From assembly GCF_022682495.2 (NCBI RefSeq), contig NC_071388.1, forward strand, positions 179,791,528 to 179,855,527: a DNA stretch of 64,000 nt. Reading direction: 5' to 3'. How positions within the stretch are numbered: position 1 is the stretch's first letter; each line of letters starts with the position of its first letter. The notes under the pieces are model-generated. The model did no database searches and had not been told where the DNA came from. It worked only from the letters and a program-made list of their open reading frames with translations. A program made the position numbers and the translations under genes. Positions 1-10,726 of the stretch are shown here, piece after piece. Origin of the DNA: Desmodus rotundus. Lineage: Eukaryota > Chordata > Mammalia > Chiroptera > Phyllostomidae.

Positions 1-2449
1 CAGGAGATAAGGATAAAGTCACCCAGCCTCTTACACCCCCATTTTTTTTAACAATGTTTCCCAATAAGGTAGATCTCCGCTCTTTATGGTAAGACATACA
101 ACTGAACTTAAATTTTCTATATGATGAGATAAATTCCTAGCCGTTATATAAAAATATTTCATAATGTAGCTCAAGCCAACTGTTCAGATCACATCTCAAC
201 ACTCCATACATCTTCCGAATGCCCATTCAGGGCCACCAAAGTCCAACTTTTACCCATTTCCCCTTGTTTGGCAATGTCGTTTCAGTCCTGGCTACTGCTT
301 GGAAATTGTAGATCAGAAAAGAGCGTGTTCAAATCGGGCTGCATCTTCCTCTGATGTGCAGTGCCGCTAGAGTGACGGAGGTTGCACTTTTTTTTTTCTG
401 TAGAAAATTCTATTTCAAGACTATCCGTGCTGACTGCAAACTTCACAGATCCTGCCAGACCCTTTTCCTTTTGGCTATCAGCGACTTTCCTTCCTTCAGC
501 TGCCAGCCATAGCTTATTAAATGCAAACAACTTTGAAATAACATTTCTCCCCTGACACAAAACAATAAAAGCTGGGTTTTTGATGAAGCATGGAGCTTCA
601 ATTTGGGATCAGTCTTTGAGCCATTCTGGACTTTCATAAGTGAAACAGCGCTGGTCAGCCATTCTCTTCTTAAAGCCTGTGATATAATGTTGGTTTATTT
701 TTCATCCTAGGATTGGGTAGGGAACTCTTCATGATACTAATAAGGAAAGGAATGCTTCCTGAAAATAAAATCCTGTCAAATTTAATGTGTCATTTTCTAG
801 TCACCAGCAAGGACTGCCTATTCTAGCAGGAGCTGGAATGTAGGAAGGAGAGGAACATGGAAGAAAACAAATGGATTTAGGGTCATGTTCAGTAGGCAAT
901 ATTATTAAAAATAAGATCCTTTTGTAGCCTGTCATCTTCATGTTATGAAATCCAATGGCATGTTTTTTCTCCCTTTCAAATGAATTTGTTTTTAATAAGT
1001 TTGGCTGAAAGTATAAATGCTTTTGGCGAGGTCAACTTGAACTTGTGGCTTTTCTTAGCCATTGGGGTCTACACCTCAGAGAGTTTTTTGTTTTTACTGG
1101 AAGTTTAAATTTTGTTGACTGAACTGGCAGTTTCTTTGTGAGAGCACTTGAGTCTTTTAATGTTTTCTTTTTTGGTCTCCTTTGCTGTTTAAAAGAATGA
1201 CTTGAGGATAAATTTGGTGCCTTGGATAGATAAATAAATCTGACAAAATTATAAATGACTCAGTTAACTGGAGCAGGAAGGGGAAAATAATAGTGAATTA
1301 ATTTTAAAAAGAAAACACACCCCTCAGTAAAATGCATGAAACCCTAACAAAGACAAATGCCACTCAGAAAAAAAGTTTAATATTTTAAGAAAAGAAAATA
1401 TTCTTTAGCACAATTCTTCATAGTGCTAAAAACAATCAAACAAAAAAAAACCCTAAAAAAAGTAATGTTGTGATAACATTGTCACATGTGATGTATAATA
1501 GTTAACTTTGTACCTTATAAAATATTTCATTTTATTTATGTAATAAATCTATTTTAGTGTGTCATAATAATCAAATTGTGTAACTGCTATATTTTTATTA
1601 GAAATTTATTATAAAAATTATCATACGTATTGTAATTTTTAAAAAGTACGAGTCTTAGAGACCCTAACTTGACTATGGGAAAAATAGTTAACTTTACAGA
1701 TTCTGAATAGCTGAGAAAATCAGACCCGGACTTTGGGAAAATAGGAATGTTTGTGTGGTGCACACAACACATGGCGCTCACAGAACAGGTGAGCCCTGCC
1801 TGGGAGGGTCGCATGCATTGGCTGAGACCCTGATGGAGGACATAGCGTGGTGGATGGCGTCCTCTTGTGCCTCCTACTGTGAGTAGAGGAGAATCTTCTT
1901 AAAAGATAGACAAAAGTGCCTTATTTCTCTTCAACTTATATTTTGCCTGAGTGTAATTCATTTGTTTGCAAATACTATGAGGCTTAGTGTGTTCAGATCA
2001 TTCAGCATTTATTATAGACCAGCCATATTGTAACCCCCACAGTTTGTTCCATTTCTGCACTTTGAATAACAAGAAATTACTCTGTATAGTATTCATGTAT
2101 TATCCATTTGTAAATGGTATTTGAATGATTTAAAGGAAAAATTCCCTTAATCACACAAAAGACATTTAAGTACTTTAGAGTGTAGGGTAACTTGGACAAT
2201 TTTTGATACATGTACTACATGTATGGGAATGTATGCAGAATAGGGCTAGATGGATAGTTAACATTCTGAGTTAACTTTAAACTTTTAGCTGCAAATAAGA
2301 AAGATCTAAATTGATACAGTTTTCTGATCTTTTAAGTGGAATTTAACATTGACCTCATGAAGACTTTTGGAGATATGTACAGATGGAGAGTGGGGGGTCA
2401 GGGTTGGGGAGTTAATCATACCTTCTTTGGACTGTATTTCTGACATCTG
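1..2449. other. Unassigned AT-rich non-coding DNA
   Basis: I recognise no gene or repeat family here. The longest open frames are short (under about 95 codons), occur on both strands and have no start context or protein motif. A GC-richer patch near 1720-1870 has several CpGs but no recognisable coding sequence. It may hold eroded repeats that cannot be named by eye. Confidence 0.6.
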
Positions 2450-2600
2450 CAAATTCATAAACTTGGCCTCGTTCTTAACTCCTTTGGGTTTAGTTTTTCA
2501 TTTGTAAAATAAAACAATACTCACCTCATAAGATATATGTGAGGTTTATATAAGACAGCAGTGCCTGAGACATAGTAGGTGATCATTATTTTCTCTCATA
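2450..2600 (+). repeat. MIR SINE fragment
   Basis: The stretch follows the 3' half of the mammalian-wide MIR SINE: a 'tcatttgtaaaat' block, a 'cctcataag..tgtgag' block and a terminal 'cagtgcctgagacatagtaggtg' type tail. It is strongly diverged, as expected for this ancient tRNA-derived family. A boundary error of about 20 bases is likely. Confidence 0.65.
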
Positions 2601-2774
2601 GCTTAGTCTTGAAATAAGGACTGTAGGGCCAATAAAAGTAAGTGTTACATACACACAGAAAAAAGTGTCTGAGGCCATTCATAACTCTTCATTTAGCTAT
2701 TCTATTTACTGTCCTGAGGGATCCTTAATGTAAGTACTATGTTGGTTTTAGACTTTCTGGACATAGCTCTAGAA

Positions 2775-2845
2775 TGAAAGAATGGGCTCTGGGTCAAGTA
2801 GACCGGAGTTCAAATCTCCATTCTGCCACTCAGTATCTCTCAGTT
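2775..2845 (+). repeat. MIR SINE core fragment
   Basis: The 'ggagttcaaatctccattc' block followed by 'tgccactcagtatctctcag' matches the B-box and core region of MIR. The rest of the element is missing or too diverged to follow. Confidence 0.6.
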
Positions 2846-3029
2846 TGAAATTTTACATGACATTTCAAATCTTTTACAGGACACCCTTGAAGTTTTAATA
2901 AGCATGCTAAAATTAAAATCTAAATCTAAAATATCAACACAGCAAAAGGCCCACTGCTGTATTCCTGTGGAACCTGAGAGCTCCCTTCAGCAGTAGGTGA
3001 AGTCATGTTTAGAGCATGGAGAATGCATC

Positions 3030-3450
3030 AGCTAGTGCAGTTGGTTGTTAGCCCTCAGAGATGACCGCCGATGATCCCTGGACCCCTGCCCTTAGGTGAG
3101 CTCCCCCTTGAGTGTGATTGAAATTAGTGACTAGTGACTCACTTCTAACAGTAACATATGGTGAAAATGATGGCTATCACTTCTGAGATGAAGTTATAAA
3201 ACTGTGACTTCTATCATTCTCTTTTTCTCTCTCTCTCTCTCTTCCTCTCTCTCATTCTTTGCATTTGCTGCTTTGATGAAATAACCTGCTGTCTTATAAG
3301 CTCACACCTTCATGCAGCCTCGTGAGCCAGAAGGTCCAGGGAAACTGCCTGGATTCCTGACCCCCAGAAACTGTGAGATAATAAATGAGCTTGTTTTAGA
3401 CACTAAATTTGGGCATAATTTGCTATGTAGCAACATATAACTAAAGCAGA
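3030..3450 (+). mobile_element. MaLR solo LTR, MLT1-like
   Basis: The 3' half is diagnostic: 'cagcctcgtgagccagaag', then 'ggattcctgaccccc', 'agaaactgtgagataataaa' with its AATAAA signal, and an end resembling the usual 'taagttttggggtaatttgtta..cagcaa..' series. These are landmarks of mammalian MLT1 LTRs, non-autonomous relatives of ERVL. No internal retroviral sequence adjoins it, so it is a solo or truncated LTR. The left edge is uncertain. An internal CT tract is a common feature of this family. Confidence 0.75.
3221..3253. repeat. CT-rich simple repeat inside the MaLR LTR
   Basis: Almost uninterrupted CT dinucleotides, broken once by 'cttcc'. It lies in the part of the LTR where MLT1 copies often carry a pyrimidine tract. 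Confidence 0.85.
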
Positions 3451-5220
3451 TGAGTTGGGTAAAATGACTAAAATTATGATAAAATTCATAATTAAAGCTG
3501 AAAAAGAACAATTTATGTTTTGTTTTCAAGCATAAAATATAAATAATTTTCACTACCATGTAATTATTTATACCATCACAGTTATTTTGGTGCCTTTGCC
3601 CAATGTTTTTTGATCCTTTACTTTAATAATTTTTGTTCCCCCAAATCTCTCTTGTTTGGGTATTCCTAAATATGTAAGCTGAAGTGAGAAGCCCATAAAG
3701 ACAAGTAAGCTACTGAAGGGTGTTCTAAACTTACGTAGCACCTGGCCCATAAGCTACAGCTGCAGTGCCCCGGAGTCAGCAGTGTGAGTAGCCATGAAGC
3801 AGGCAGATACGCTTCATTTAGGGAAAAGTATCTTTTTGTGAAGTTCAAATATCACACAAGACAAATAAAAGTAAATCTAATGCTGAAATCATCATACTAA
3901 AAATTGTCAAAACTGTTTTAAGAGATTTGTCATAAACCATTTCCCCAGTGTGGAGGGTTTTAATAATCCATACTGCAAAAGACTAAAACCAATCAGACTG
4001 CTCAATATTGTATCTTGCAACAAAATTGCCAAGCCCTTCCCTTTGACTGCATTGGCACTGGCAGCACTCTCTGTCCCCAATGACCCAAAAAGCTTCCTGC
4101 CTGTCCAACCACAAAGTCTGAGTAGATGCCATCTTTTCTCGGAGAGCCTCAGAGTCAACATCACAGAGAGGAGATTCATTACCATGTGGGGCTCCCAGCC
4201 TCGCCTTGGCCAGGCCCGGCTCAGCCAGAGCTCAGCATCTCCCCTTTAGATCAGCAGGCTTTGGAAGTTATCTCTGAATCTACTGGGACTTGCATATAGC
4301 TTGTGGTCCTTGTGCTAGATATATCTAAGTAAATAAATGTATTTTTAAATTATATATCTATATGTACATAAGTTTTTTCACTGCCATATCTGTTCAGAGA
4401 ACTAATGCCACCTAATGTCCTAGCAAGAGCAAGATTATTTCAGACCCAGAATCAAGTCATGAGGAATTGTTTTCCAGCAAATGTATGAACAGAGAAATTT
4501 CAAAGGCATATGTCTACTAAGACATGACACTCTCTTCTGTCTTATACCAAAGGTTCTATCTGAAAAATGTAAAGGTCAGTCGCTAATTTTTTTTGTTTGG
4601 TATTCTAAGTTGGCCAGAGCATTGCACTAATTGACAGCAATTTGCTGGATTCTGTACCTCTGAGGCCTCTGGGTTCCCTCTGTTCTGTGTCCGCAGAATG
4701 AATCCCTAACTCCGCCCATATGTTTTATGAAGGATCAAGACCACACATCTATCACTAATACTAGAAAAACAGTCCCAGTGTCTGAGACGCTAAATGATAG
4801 TCCATAAATGTCATCTTCAAATGCAAAAAGAAAATTTCTCTACAGATATATTGACTGGTGTGATTTTATTTTTCATGATAATGATTGATTTAGATTACTT
4901 ATTTTGACCTCAATTTGATAAACCTCCTTTCCTCAAGAGCCCAGAGATTCTAGTTCATAAAATGCAAAATAATACCCTAGCTTTATATAAATTCCACAGT
5001 TACGGATTTTAGCAAAAATATAATTTAAGCTGGTAAAAACCAAATTAATTTTTATTTACCTTGAGCATTTTACAGGTATTTCAATTTCTTTTATTTTATT
5101 GACAGTATTAACAACGGATATTAACTACATTCCCAGTTAGGCTTAGCATACCTCTATGTTTCATTCAGAATGTTTTAAAGAAATAAATATATTTTGGGAG
5201 TTAATATAATGCTATGTTTT
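3451..5220. other. Unassigned DNA with a GC-richer patch
   Basis: No recognisable gene. Positions 3950-4249 are open on the + strand (99 codons) and largely open on the minus strand too. The patch is GC-richer (near 4180-4250 'gcctcgccttggccaggcc') but gives no known motif, and overlapping open frames on both strands argue against real coding. The remainder is AT-rich and featureless to me. Confidence 0.5.
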
Positions 5221-5230
5221 AAATTATCTT

Positions 5231-5438
5231 TTTTTAAAGATTTTATTTATTTATTTTTAGAGGGGAAGGGAGGGAGAAAAAGAGGAAGAGAAACATCAAT
5301 GTGTGGTTGTCCCTCACACACCCCCTACCAGGGACCTGGCCTGCAACCCAGGCATGTGCCCTGACCAAGAATAGAACCAGTGACCTTTCAGTTCACAGGG
5401 TGGTACTCAATCCACTGAGCCACACCAGCCAGGGTAAA
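5231..5438 (-). mobile_element. VES-type tRNA-derived SINE (copy 1)
   Basis: Read on the minus strand it starts CCCTGGCTGGTGTGGCTC, continues through the tRNA-like A- and B-box region, then the 'cagggcacatgcctgggtt' core and a purine-rich, A-rich tail. The flanks carry a perfect 10-bp duplication, AAATTATCTT at 5221-5230 and 5439-5448, which fixes the insertion and indicates L1-style target-primed integration. VES SINEs are bat-lineage elements, so this supports the host assignment. Confidence 0.93.
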
Positions 5439-5448
5439 AAATTATCTT

Positions 5449-6490
5449 CTTGATACAAAAATAAAGTATTTACCTTATTTTAAGTACTGAAACCAAATTT
5501 TGATTACTGTAAAAGTAAAGAAGTTTGGATAAATTAGAACCTTTTTAAAAGTAGCTTTTTAATTTATTTTAACATTTACAATAATTTGAAATACGTGATA
5601 ATGTGATAATACACGATATTTGCCCCCAAATCATGATTCATCATGAAGATAAACTGAAGGGGAAAAAATCATATTGATGCCAAATTAAATATTTTAAATA
5701 TTTTATTTTTATATCAAGAACCTTAACAATGTTTGCACTATCTATAAACATTTGCTTCTGAGAATTTATACCAAGACATAGAATCAAATTGAGGAGGAAA
5801 CTACTCAGTTTTGTTCAATGGAAGATTATTAATAATAGAAAAAATGAAATTAACTAAGTGTTTAATAATTGGCAAATGGCTAAGTAAAATATAGTAATTA
5901 ATTTTCCCCCACAAACGTTAATTTATCCCCTTTCACATCAGGTATCACACTTATTCCTGGGTATATAGCTGTGAACATGGCAAGCAGAAATCCTAATTCC
6001 CAAAAGCTTACTTTATTTAAAATGATGTTTGTGAATCATTTGTACCAAGCTGAAACATATGTAGAATGGTTAGTAAAAAATTACATGATAGAAAAGATTG
6101 TTTATATAATACAATCATAGATGTGAACAAATTAGGTATAGAAAAACATTAAAAATATAAATAAAATGTTAATTGTATTTCTCTTTGTGTGGCTAGATCA
6201 TGAGTGTTTATGTTAATGTTAATTAATACTACTCTAAGAGGCCTGTAATGAATTATTATATTTATAGAAAAAAGCCTGTAAATTATAACAAAGGTTCTTT
6301 GAAAACTTCAAGTCTGAATTCAAAGCAACTGAATAAATCTCTAAAGATTAAACAAAAACAAAATGCAGAAGGTGAAAAACATGCACTTTCTAAAATTTTA
6401 TTATTTATTCAGTTTTCTTGAGGTATATTTAATATTTAAAATTTTACACATTCAATGTATATATTTTGATGAGTTTGGACATATGCATAA
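5449..6490. other. AT-rich DNA with possible old L1 3' fragment
   Basis: Mostly unassigned. Around 5725-5900 phrases such as 'attaataatagaaaaaatg' and 'ggcaaatggctaagtaaa' resemble the 3' region of very old L1 (L1M-type) elements on the + strand. The similarity is weak and patchy. Nothing coding is evident. Confidence 0.4.
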
Positions 6491-6497
6491 ATTTATA

Positions 6498-7062
6498 CAA
6501 GGGGGCCCCTGAAAAAGCAGAATTATCTTCTGGAGGGTGGTCCTCTTGTAGTACAGGCTTCCCCCACTAGGTGAGTGTTCTAGGAACCCATCTGCATCAG
6601 TGTACCAGCTGGCATTGTTGTGAGAGGTTGCATTCAGCTTCAGCGAATAGTTTTTGAAGACTAGTGCATTTGCCCATTTCATGATGGGTGATTTACAAGC
6701 AGAGCTGCCCACACTACGCTGACTGTTCAGCAGTTTTTGACCCAAAACAGCATGACACCCATACCCCACCCTCCCTATTCATCCAATCTTGCCCTGAGAG
6801 ACTTTTTTTTTGGTTCCCTGATGAAAAAAGTCCTCAAAGGGAAACTTTTTACTGATGCGGAAGAGGTGAAACAAAAATGCAAAAACACTGAAAGGCATCA
6901 AAATGAACAAGTTCAAACTGTTTTGAGCAGTGGGAAAAATATCTCAATAAGTGTGTGCATCAGATGGAGAGTACTTTGAAGGTGATTGAAGTTTAAACAT
7001 GTAAGAATAAATGCACAACTTTTTATAAATAAATTCCGTTTTTTGGGTCCCCCCTCATGTTG
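6498..7062 (+). mobile_element. Degenerate mariner DNA transposon, internally deleted
   Basis: The element is flanked by TA dinucleotides (6496-6497 and 7063-7064), the mariner target duplication. Its ends are inverted repeats: the left end reads CAAG.GGGGGCCCCTGAAAA and the reverse complement of the right end reads CAACATGAGGGGGGACCC.AAAA, continuing into 'aGCAGAATT' versus 'aaCGGAATTT'. It is about 565 bp, against roughly 1.3 kb for intact mariners, so much of the transposase gene is gone. The right half keeps a recognisable transposase C-terminus. The subfamily is not one I can name. Confidence 0.85.
6697..6979 (+). pseudogene. Mariner transposase C-terminal fragment
   Basis: The frame reads AHTTLTVQQFLTQNSM, then HPPYSSNLALRDFFFGSLMK, then VLKGKLFTDAEEVKQKC. 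This is the mariner transposase block around the third catalytic aspartate (family signature PPYSPDLAPxD[FY]). The final catalytic Asp (in LRDFFF) is present, but the SPDLAP segment is degraded to SNLALR. The N-terminal helix-turn-helix DNA-binding region and the first catalytic Asp are absent, so the fragment cannot encode an active enzyme. A TAA-rich A/T tail leads into the right inverted repeat. The family is certain; the intact-protein length and subfamily are not. Confidence 0.85.
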
Positions 7063-7064
7063 TA

Positions 7065-8269
7065 TATCCATATATATACATATACATTCAAGGTAATAAA
7101 CATACCCATCACTTCCAAGAGATTTTTTTGTTTCTTAGGGTTTTTTTTTTTCCCTTGTGGTCAGAAAACTTATCAAGAGATTTACCCTCTTAACAAGTCT
7201 TTAAGTGCATAACACCATGTTGCTAACTATAGGCACTTGCCATCTCTACTTTTCTGTATTTTCTAAATGATAGGTAATGAACATGTATTACTTTTATATT
7301 GGGATAATAACATTACCCTGATTTCTAAAACAAAAATAATAACCACACTAGAGGAGTAACAGTTCTGTTCCACCTACTTTCATCTTCCTATTGAGATTCT
7401 GATAAAAGCCTGAGAAGGTAGAATAGTTTCACAGCACAGTAAGCTCTGAGTACTGACTAGTTATCTGCATCACACTCCCACCCCAGCCCTTGAGGCAGAA
7501 AGACAGGGTTCCCATCTACTTTGAACTGTCTCCAGTTACTTCAGAGACATGAGGCTTTCACAGGACAAGAAGAGAGGAAGCATCCTCTCTATAATTTTCT
7601 GAATTTCCAGAGCAATCCCCGCCTTCATTCTTCAGTATTTCTTTTTTCGCATTACTTTTATTTTTTATTTAATGTTTATCTTATTTTTTTCCATTACCAT
7701 CTAGTTCCCTGATACCTTCCTGTGCCCAGCAATCACCACATATCACTTTCAAAGACAGAAGTTGATGTGTGACGGAGGATTGCTTCCTGGGAGGGAAATT
7801 CCATTCTCGTAAGGGACCAACACCATAAGAGTGCACACTGTGGACCTTTAGTCCTGCAGCCCCTCGCTCCACAAGACAGAAAGAAGAACAGGGTGTCTCA
7901 GTGTGTTCAGGACTAGACCATCCTGAGCATCTCCTTGGCAATCTCCTCGGCCTAGGACAGCCATGCCAGATACATCAGCCTTGAGCATTGAAAACTAGGC
8001 TGGAGATATGCACAGAAAGCACCTCCTCCAAGTTCAAATCAGAGAAAAAGACACAATTACCGAGTAGCAGGACTGTGAAGTATACCGAAGAGAGCCATGT
8101 TCTTCTCATTCAAGTGTGAAGAAATAGCAAAAGAACAACAAAATAACTAACCACTGCCCCACTCCACATACACATACTAATGAAAGATTCTAAAACAATG
8201 AATAAGGCAGAAAGTAATGACTAGTATGAACAGAAGAACATTCAGAAAAGGTTTAGCAACAGAAAGCAA
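7065..8269. other. Unassigned non-coding DNA
   Basis: No recognisable gene or repeat. Opposed open frames near 7521-7941 show no protein motif. A poly-T run lies at about 7141-7152. Confidence 0.5.
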
Positions 8270-8568
8270 AGATTTATTTATTTACTTACTTACTTATCTA
8301 TTTACTGGCATCTCTAATACGTGATCGGTATATTTCATTATGTGCCCATTACCCAAAGTCAAATCATCTTCTGTCACCATGTATTTGGTCCCTTTACCAT
8401 TTACTACTCTCTTCACCTCCTTCCCTCTGGAAACCACCATGCTGTTATTATCTGTGTCTCTGAGCTTCAGTTTTATATCCCACATCTGAGTGAAATCATA
8501 TGGTTCTTGGCTTCTTCTGACTGACTTATTTTGTTTAGCATAAATTCTCAAGGTCCATCCTTGTTGTT
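8270..8568 (-). mobile_element. L1 3'-end fragment
   Basis: Read on the minus strand it is an L1 3' end. On the + strand one sees 'ccctctggaaaccaccatgc', 'atctgtgtctctgagctt', 'gagtgaaatcatatggttctt' and 'ggtccatccttgttgtt', the usual antisense phrases of L1MA-type 3' UTRs. The TTTA/TTAC-rich tract at 8270-8300 is the degenerate poly-A tail. The fragment stops where a mariner end begins. Confidence 0.75.
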
Positions 8569-8709
8569 TTTAAATGCATGCTGATATGACAGCTGTCACA
8601 ACACAATCTAACAAAATTGTTTCAAATGAAGTTAAAGACAACTAAGCACTACCAGAGCCATCTTATGCAAAACAAACAAACAAACAAACAAATGTTTTGG
8701 CCAACCTAA
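8569..8709 (-). mobile_element. Mariner 5'-end fragment (second family)
   Basis: On the minus strand the fragment begins with TA then TTAGGTTGGCCAAAAC, the terminal repeat type of mammalian mariners of the 'TTAGGTTGG' group. It continues through 'aagatggctctggtagtg', 'cttagttgtctttaacttca' and 'gacagctgtcatatcagc', the 5' leader of those mariners. It lacks all coding sequence and the other terminus. A CAAA microsatellite (8661-8692) has grown just inside the terminal repeat. The break at about 8569 coincides with the end of the adjacent L1 piece. Confidence 0.8.
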
Positions 8710-8711
8710 TA

Positions 8712-9783
8712 CAAAGCATTATTACAAGAGATTGAAATGACACAATGAAATGGAAAGATATTCTCTGTTCATTAATTGAAAGAATCAACATAGTTAAAAT
8801 GTCCATATCACCCAAAGCAATACACAGATTTAATGCAATGCCCACCAAAATGCCATTGTCATCTTTTTAAATAAAATTAAAAAATCATCAGATTTTTACA
8901 TAGCCACAAAATATCCTGAATAACCAAAGCAATCCTGAAAAACAAGAACAAGCTCAGAGATATCACATGACCTGACTTCAAATTATACTACAGAGCTATG
9001 ATAATCAAAACAGCATGGTATTGGCAGAAAAACAGACACACAGGCCAATGGAACAAAATTGAGAGCCCAGAAATAAACCCACATGTATATAAATGGGAGA
9101 ATAATTCTTGACAAAGGAGTCAAAAATACCCAATGAATAAAAGAAAGCCTCTTCAATAAATAGTCCTGGGAAAATCAGAGAGCCACATACAAAAAAAATG
9201 AAACTAGAATACAGTTTATCCCTTGTACAAAAATTAATTCAAAATGGATCAAAGCCCTAAATATAAGATCTGAAACTATAAATTACATACAAGAGAACAT
9301 AAGTATTGAACTTATGGACCTCAGTCATAAAGAATATTTTGTGAATTTGACCCCAAGGGCTAGGGAAATAAAGGCAAAAATAAATGAATGGAACTGTAGT
9401 GAACTAAAAAGCTCCTGCACAGCAAAAGAAACCACCACAAAAACAAAAAGGCAACCACCTGAATGGGAGACGATATTTGCAAACAATAGCTCTGATGAGG
9501 GGATGATATCCAAAATATATAAAGAACTCATATAAGCCCTGGCTGGTGTAGCTCAGTGGATTGAGCATGGGCCTGTGAAGCAAAGGGTCGCTGGTTCAAT
9601 TCCCAGTCAGGTCACATGTCTGAGTTGTGGGCCAGGTCCCCAGTGGGGGATACATGAGGGGCAACCACACATTGATGTTTCCCTCCCTCTCTTTCTCCTT
9701 CCCTTCTCCTCTAAATAAATAAAATTTTTTTAAAAAAAGAACTCATATAACTCAACACCAAAGAAATAATCCAATTAAAAATG
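8712..9783 (+). mobile_element. L1 ORF2 3'-region fragment, split by a VES SINE
   Basis: The + strand follows L1 ORF2 downstream of the reverse transcriptase domain: 'ttaaaatgtccatatcaccc', 'aatcaaaacagcatggtatt', 'gagcccagaaataaaccca', 'gaactaaaaagctcctgcac' and 'atatccaaaatatataaaga'. Frames are broken; the longest open piece (9314-9535) ends in SKIYKEL, a common L1 ORF2 signature. The SINE at 9535-9735 interrupts it and L1 resumes at 9750, so the L1 is older than that SINE. The 5' end abuts a mariner remnant. Confidence 0.88.
9535..9735 (+). mobile_element. VES-type SINE inserted in L1 (copy 2)
   Basis: Starts AGCCCTGGCTGGTGTAGCTC, shows the tRNA-like promoter region with 'ggttcaattcccagtcagg', the 'cacatgtctgagttgtgggc' core and a C/T-rich block before 'taaataaataaaa'. 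The duplication AAAGAACTCATATA is perfect over 14 bp at 9521-9534 and 9736-9749, proving insertion into the L1 ORF2 relic. Confidence 0.95.
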
Positions 9784-9989
9784 TGCAGCATCATTTTACT
9801 CTTTATTTCATATAATGCAAATTCTGCCTTAAACTTTACACTTTTGATTGCCTTAAACTGTTATATTCAGCTATATTTTAAAAATGAATTATTTTTATTT
9901 GATCAGATTTTGCATCTCTTTCTTTATAGAAATTATACTTTTTGAGTGTCATCAGGAACACAAAAAAAGATGGTTTCTAAAATTTAGCT

Positions 9990-10053
9990 TTTAACAAATA
10001 AAATCAAACCCTAAAGACTTAAAACTATGCAATACAGCTCCCCAGAAATATAA
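9990..10053 (+). repeat. Dispersed repeat pair, copy A
   Basis: This block shares 'ttttaacaaataaa', 'aaagacttaaa.ctat.ca.t' and 'acagc.ccccagaaatat' with 10663-10726 in the same order and orientation, about 670 bp away, with roughly ten differences by eye. The family or cause of the duplication is not recognised. Confidence 0.6.
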
Positions 10054-10439
10054 ATAAGAAGCAAAAAAGCCTTTCAGAGTCTATAGTTGATAATATAAAC
10101 TATAAGTATATAGATTTTATGTTATATATTGTTATATATATAATATTACATAATAGTTGATTTAATTATGCATTATATTAATATATTTGTGGTATATGTT
10201 ATAATTTATATATAATATATTAAAAATAGTAGAGATTTTGTCTACCAAATGCCAGGAAAATTTATTTAATTATGCTTAATTTTTAATTTATATGAGAAAT
10301 TGTGCACATATATTTTAGGAGGTGGGGTTCTTTTTCCCCTAACCAAGTAATCATTTCCTCTTTACTGTTTCTTGAATCATTCATTCCTTTTCAAATAGTA
10401 GTTACAACAACAATATTAGGACCTTTCTAACCCAGCCCA

Positions 10440-10640
10440 CAGTAGGTAATAAATAAATACTTTAAATGAGTAGATAGTAATAATATCTAAAATTTATTGA
10501 ACTTCTTTTTGTGCAGATAGCCCTATATAATACATTCACAAATATTAACTTATATAAAAACTTATTTAATCTTCCTGGCAATATTGTAAAGTAAGACTTT
10601 TATTCCTAGTTTATAAATGAGGACAATTTTTTGCTAGACA
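10440..10640 (-). repeat. MIR-like fragment
   Basis: Reverse-strand MIR landmarks are seen: 'cttatttaatcttcctggca' in the place of the usual 'atttaatcctcacaac', followed by 'ttattcctagtttataaatg' and 'aggac'. Divergence is high. Confidence 0.5.
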
Positions 10641-10662
10641 TTATTGTGTATCTAGCAGGGAA

Positions 10663-10726
10663 TTTTAACAAATAAATTCAGACCCCAAAGACTTAAAGCT
10701 ATACAGTACAGCCCCCCAGAAATATG
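10663..10726 (+). repeat. Dispersed repeat pair, copy B
   Basis: Partner of 9990-10053, same orientation. Similarity stops abruptly on both sides, so only this block is shared. Confidence 0.6.

Noticed and set aside
3950..4249. 99-codon + strand frame with an opposed 92-codon frame
   Set aside because: No motif, no homology recognised, and no splice or promoter context. Possible but unsupported.
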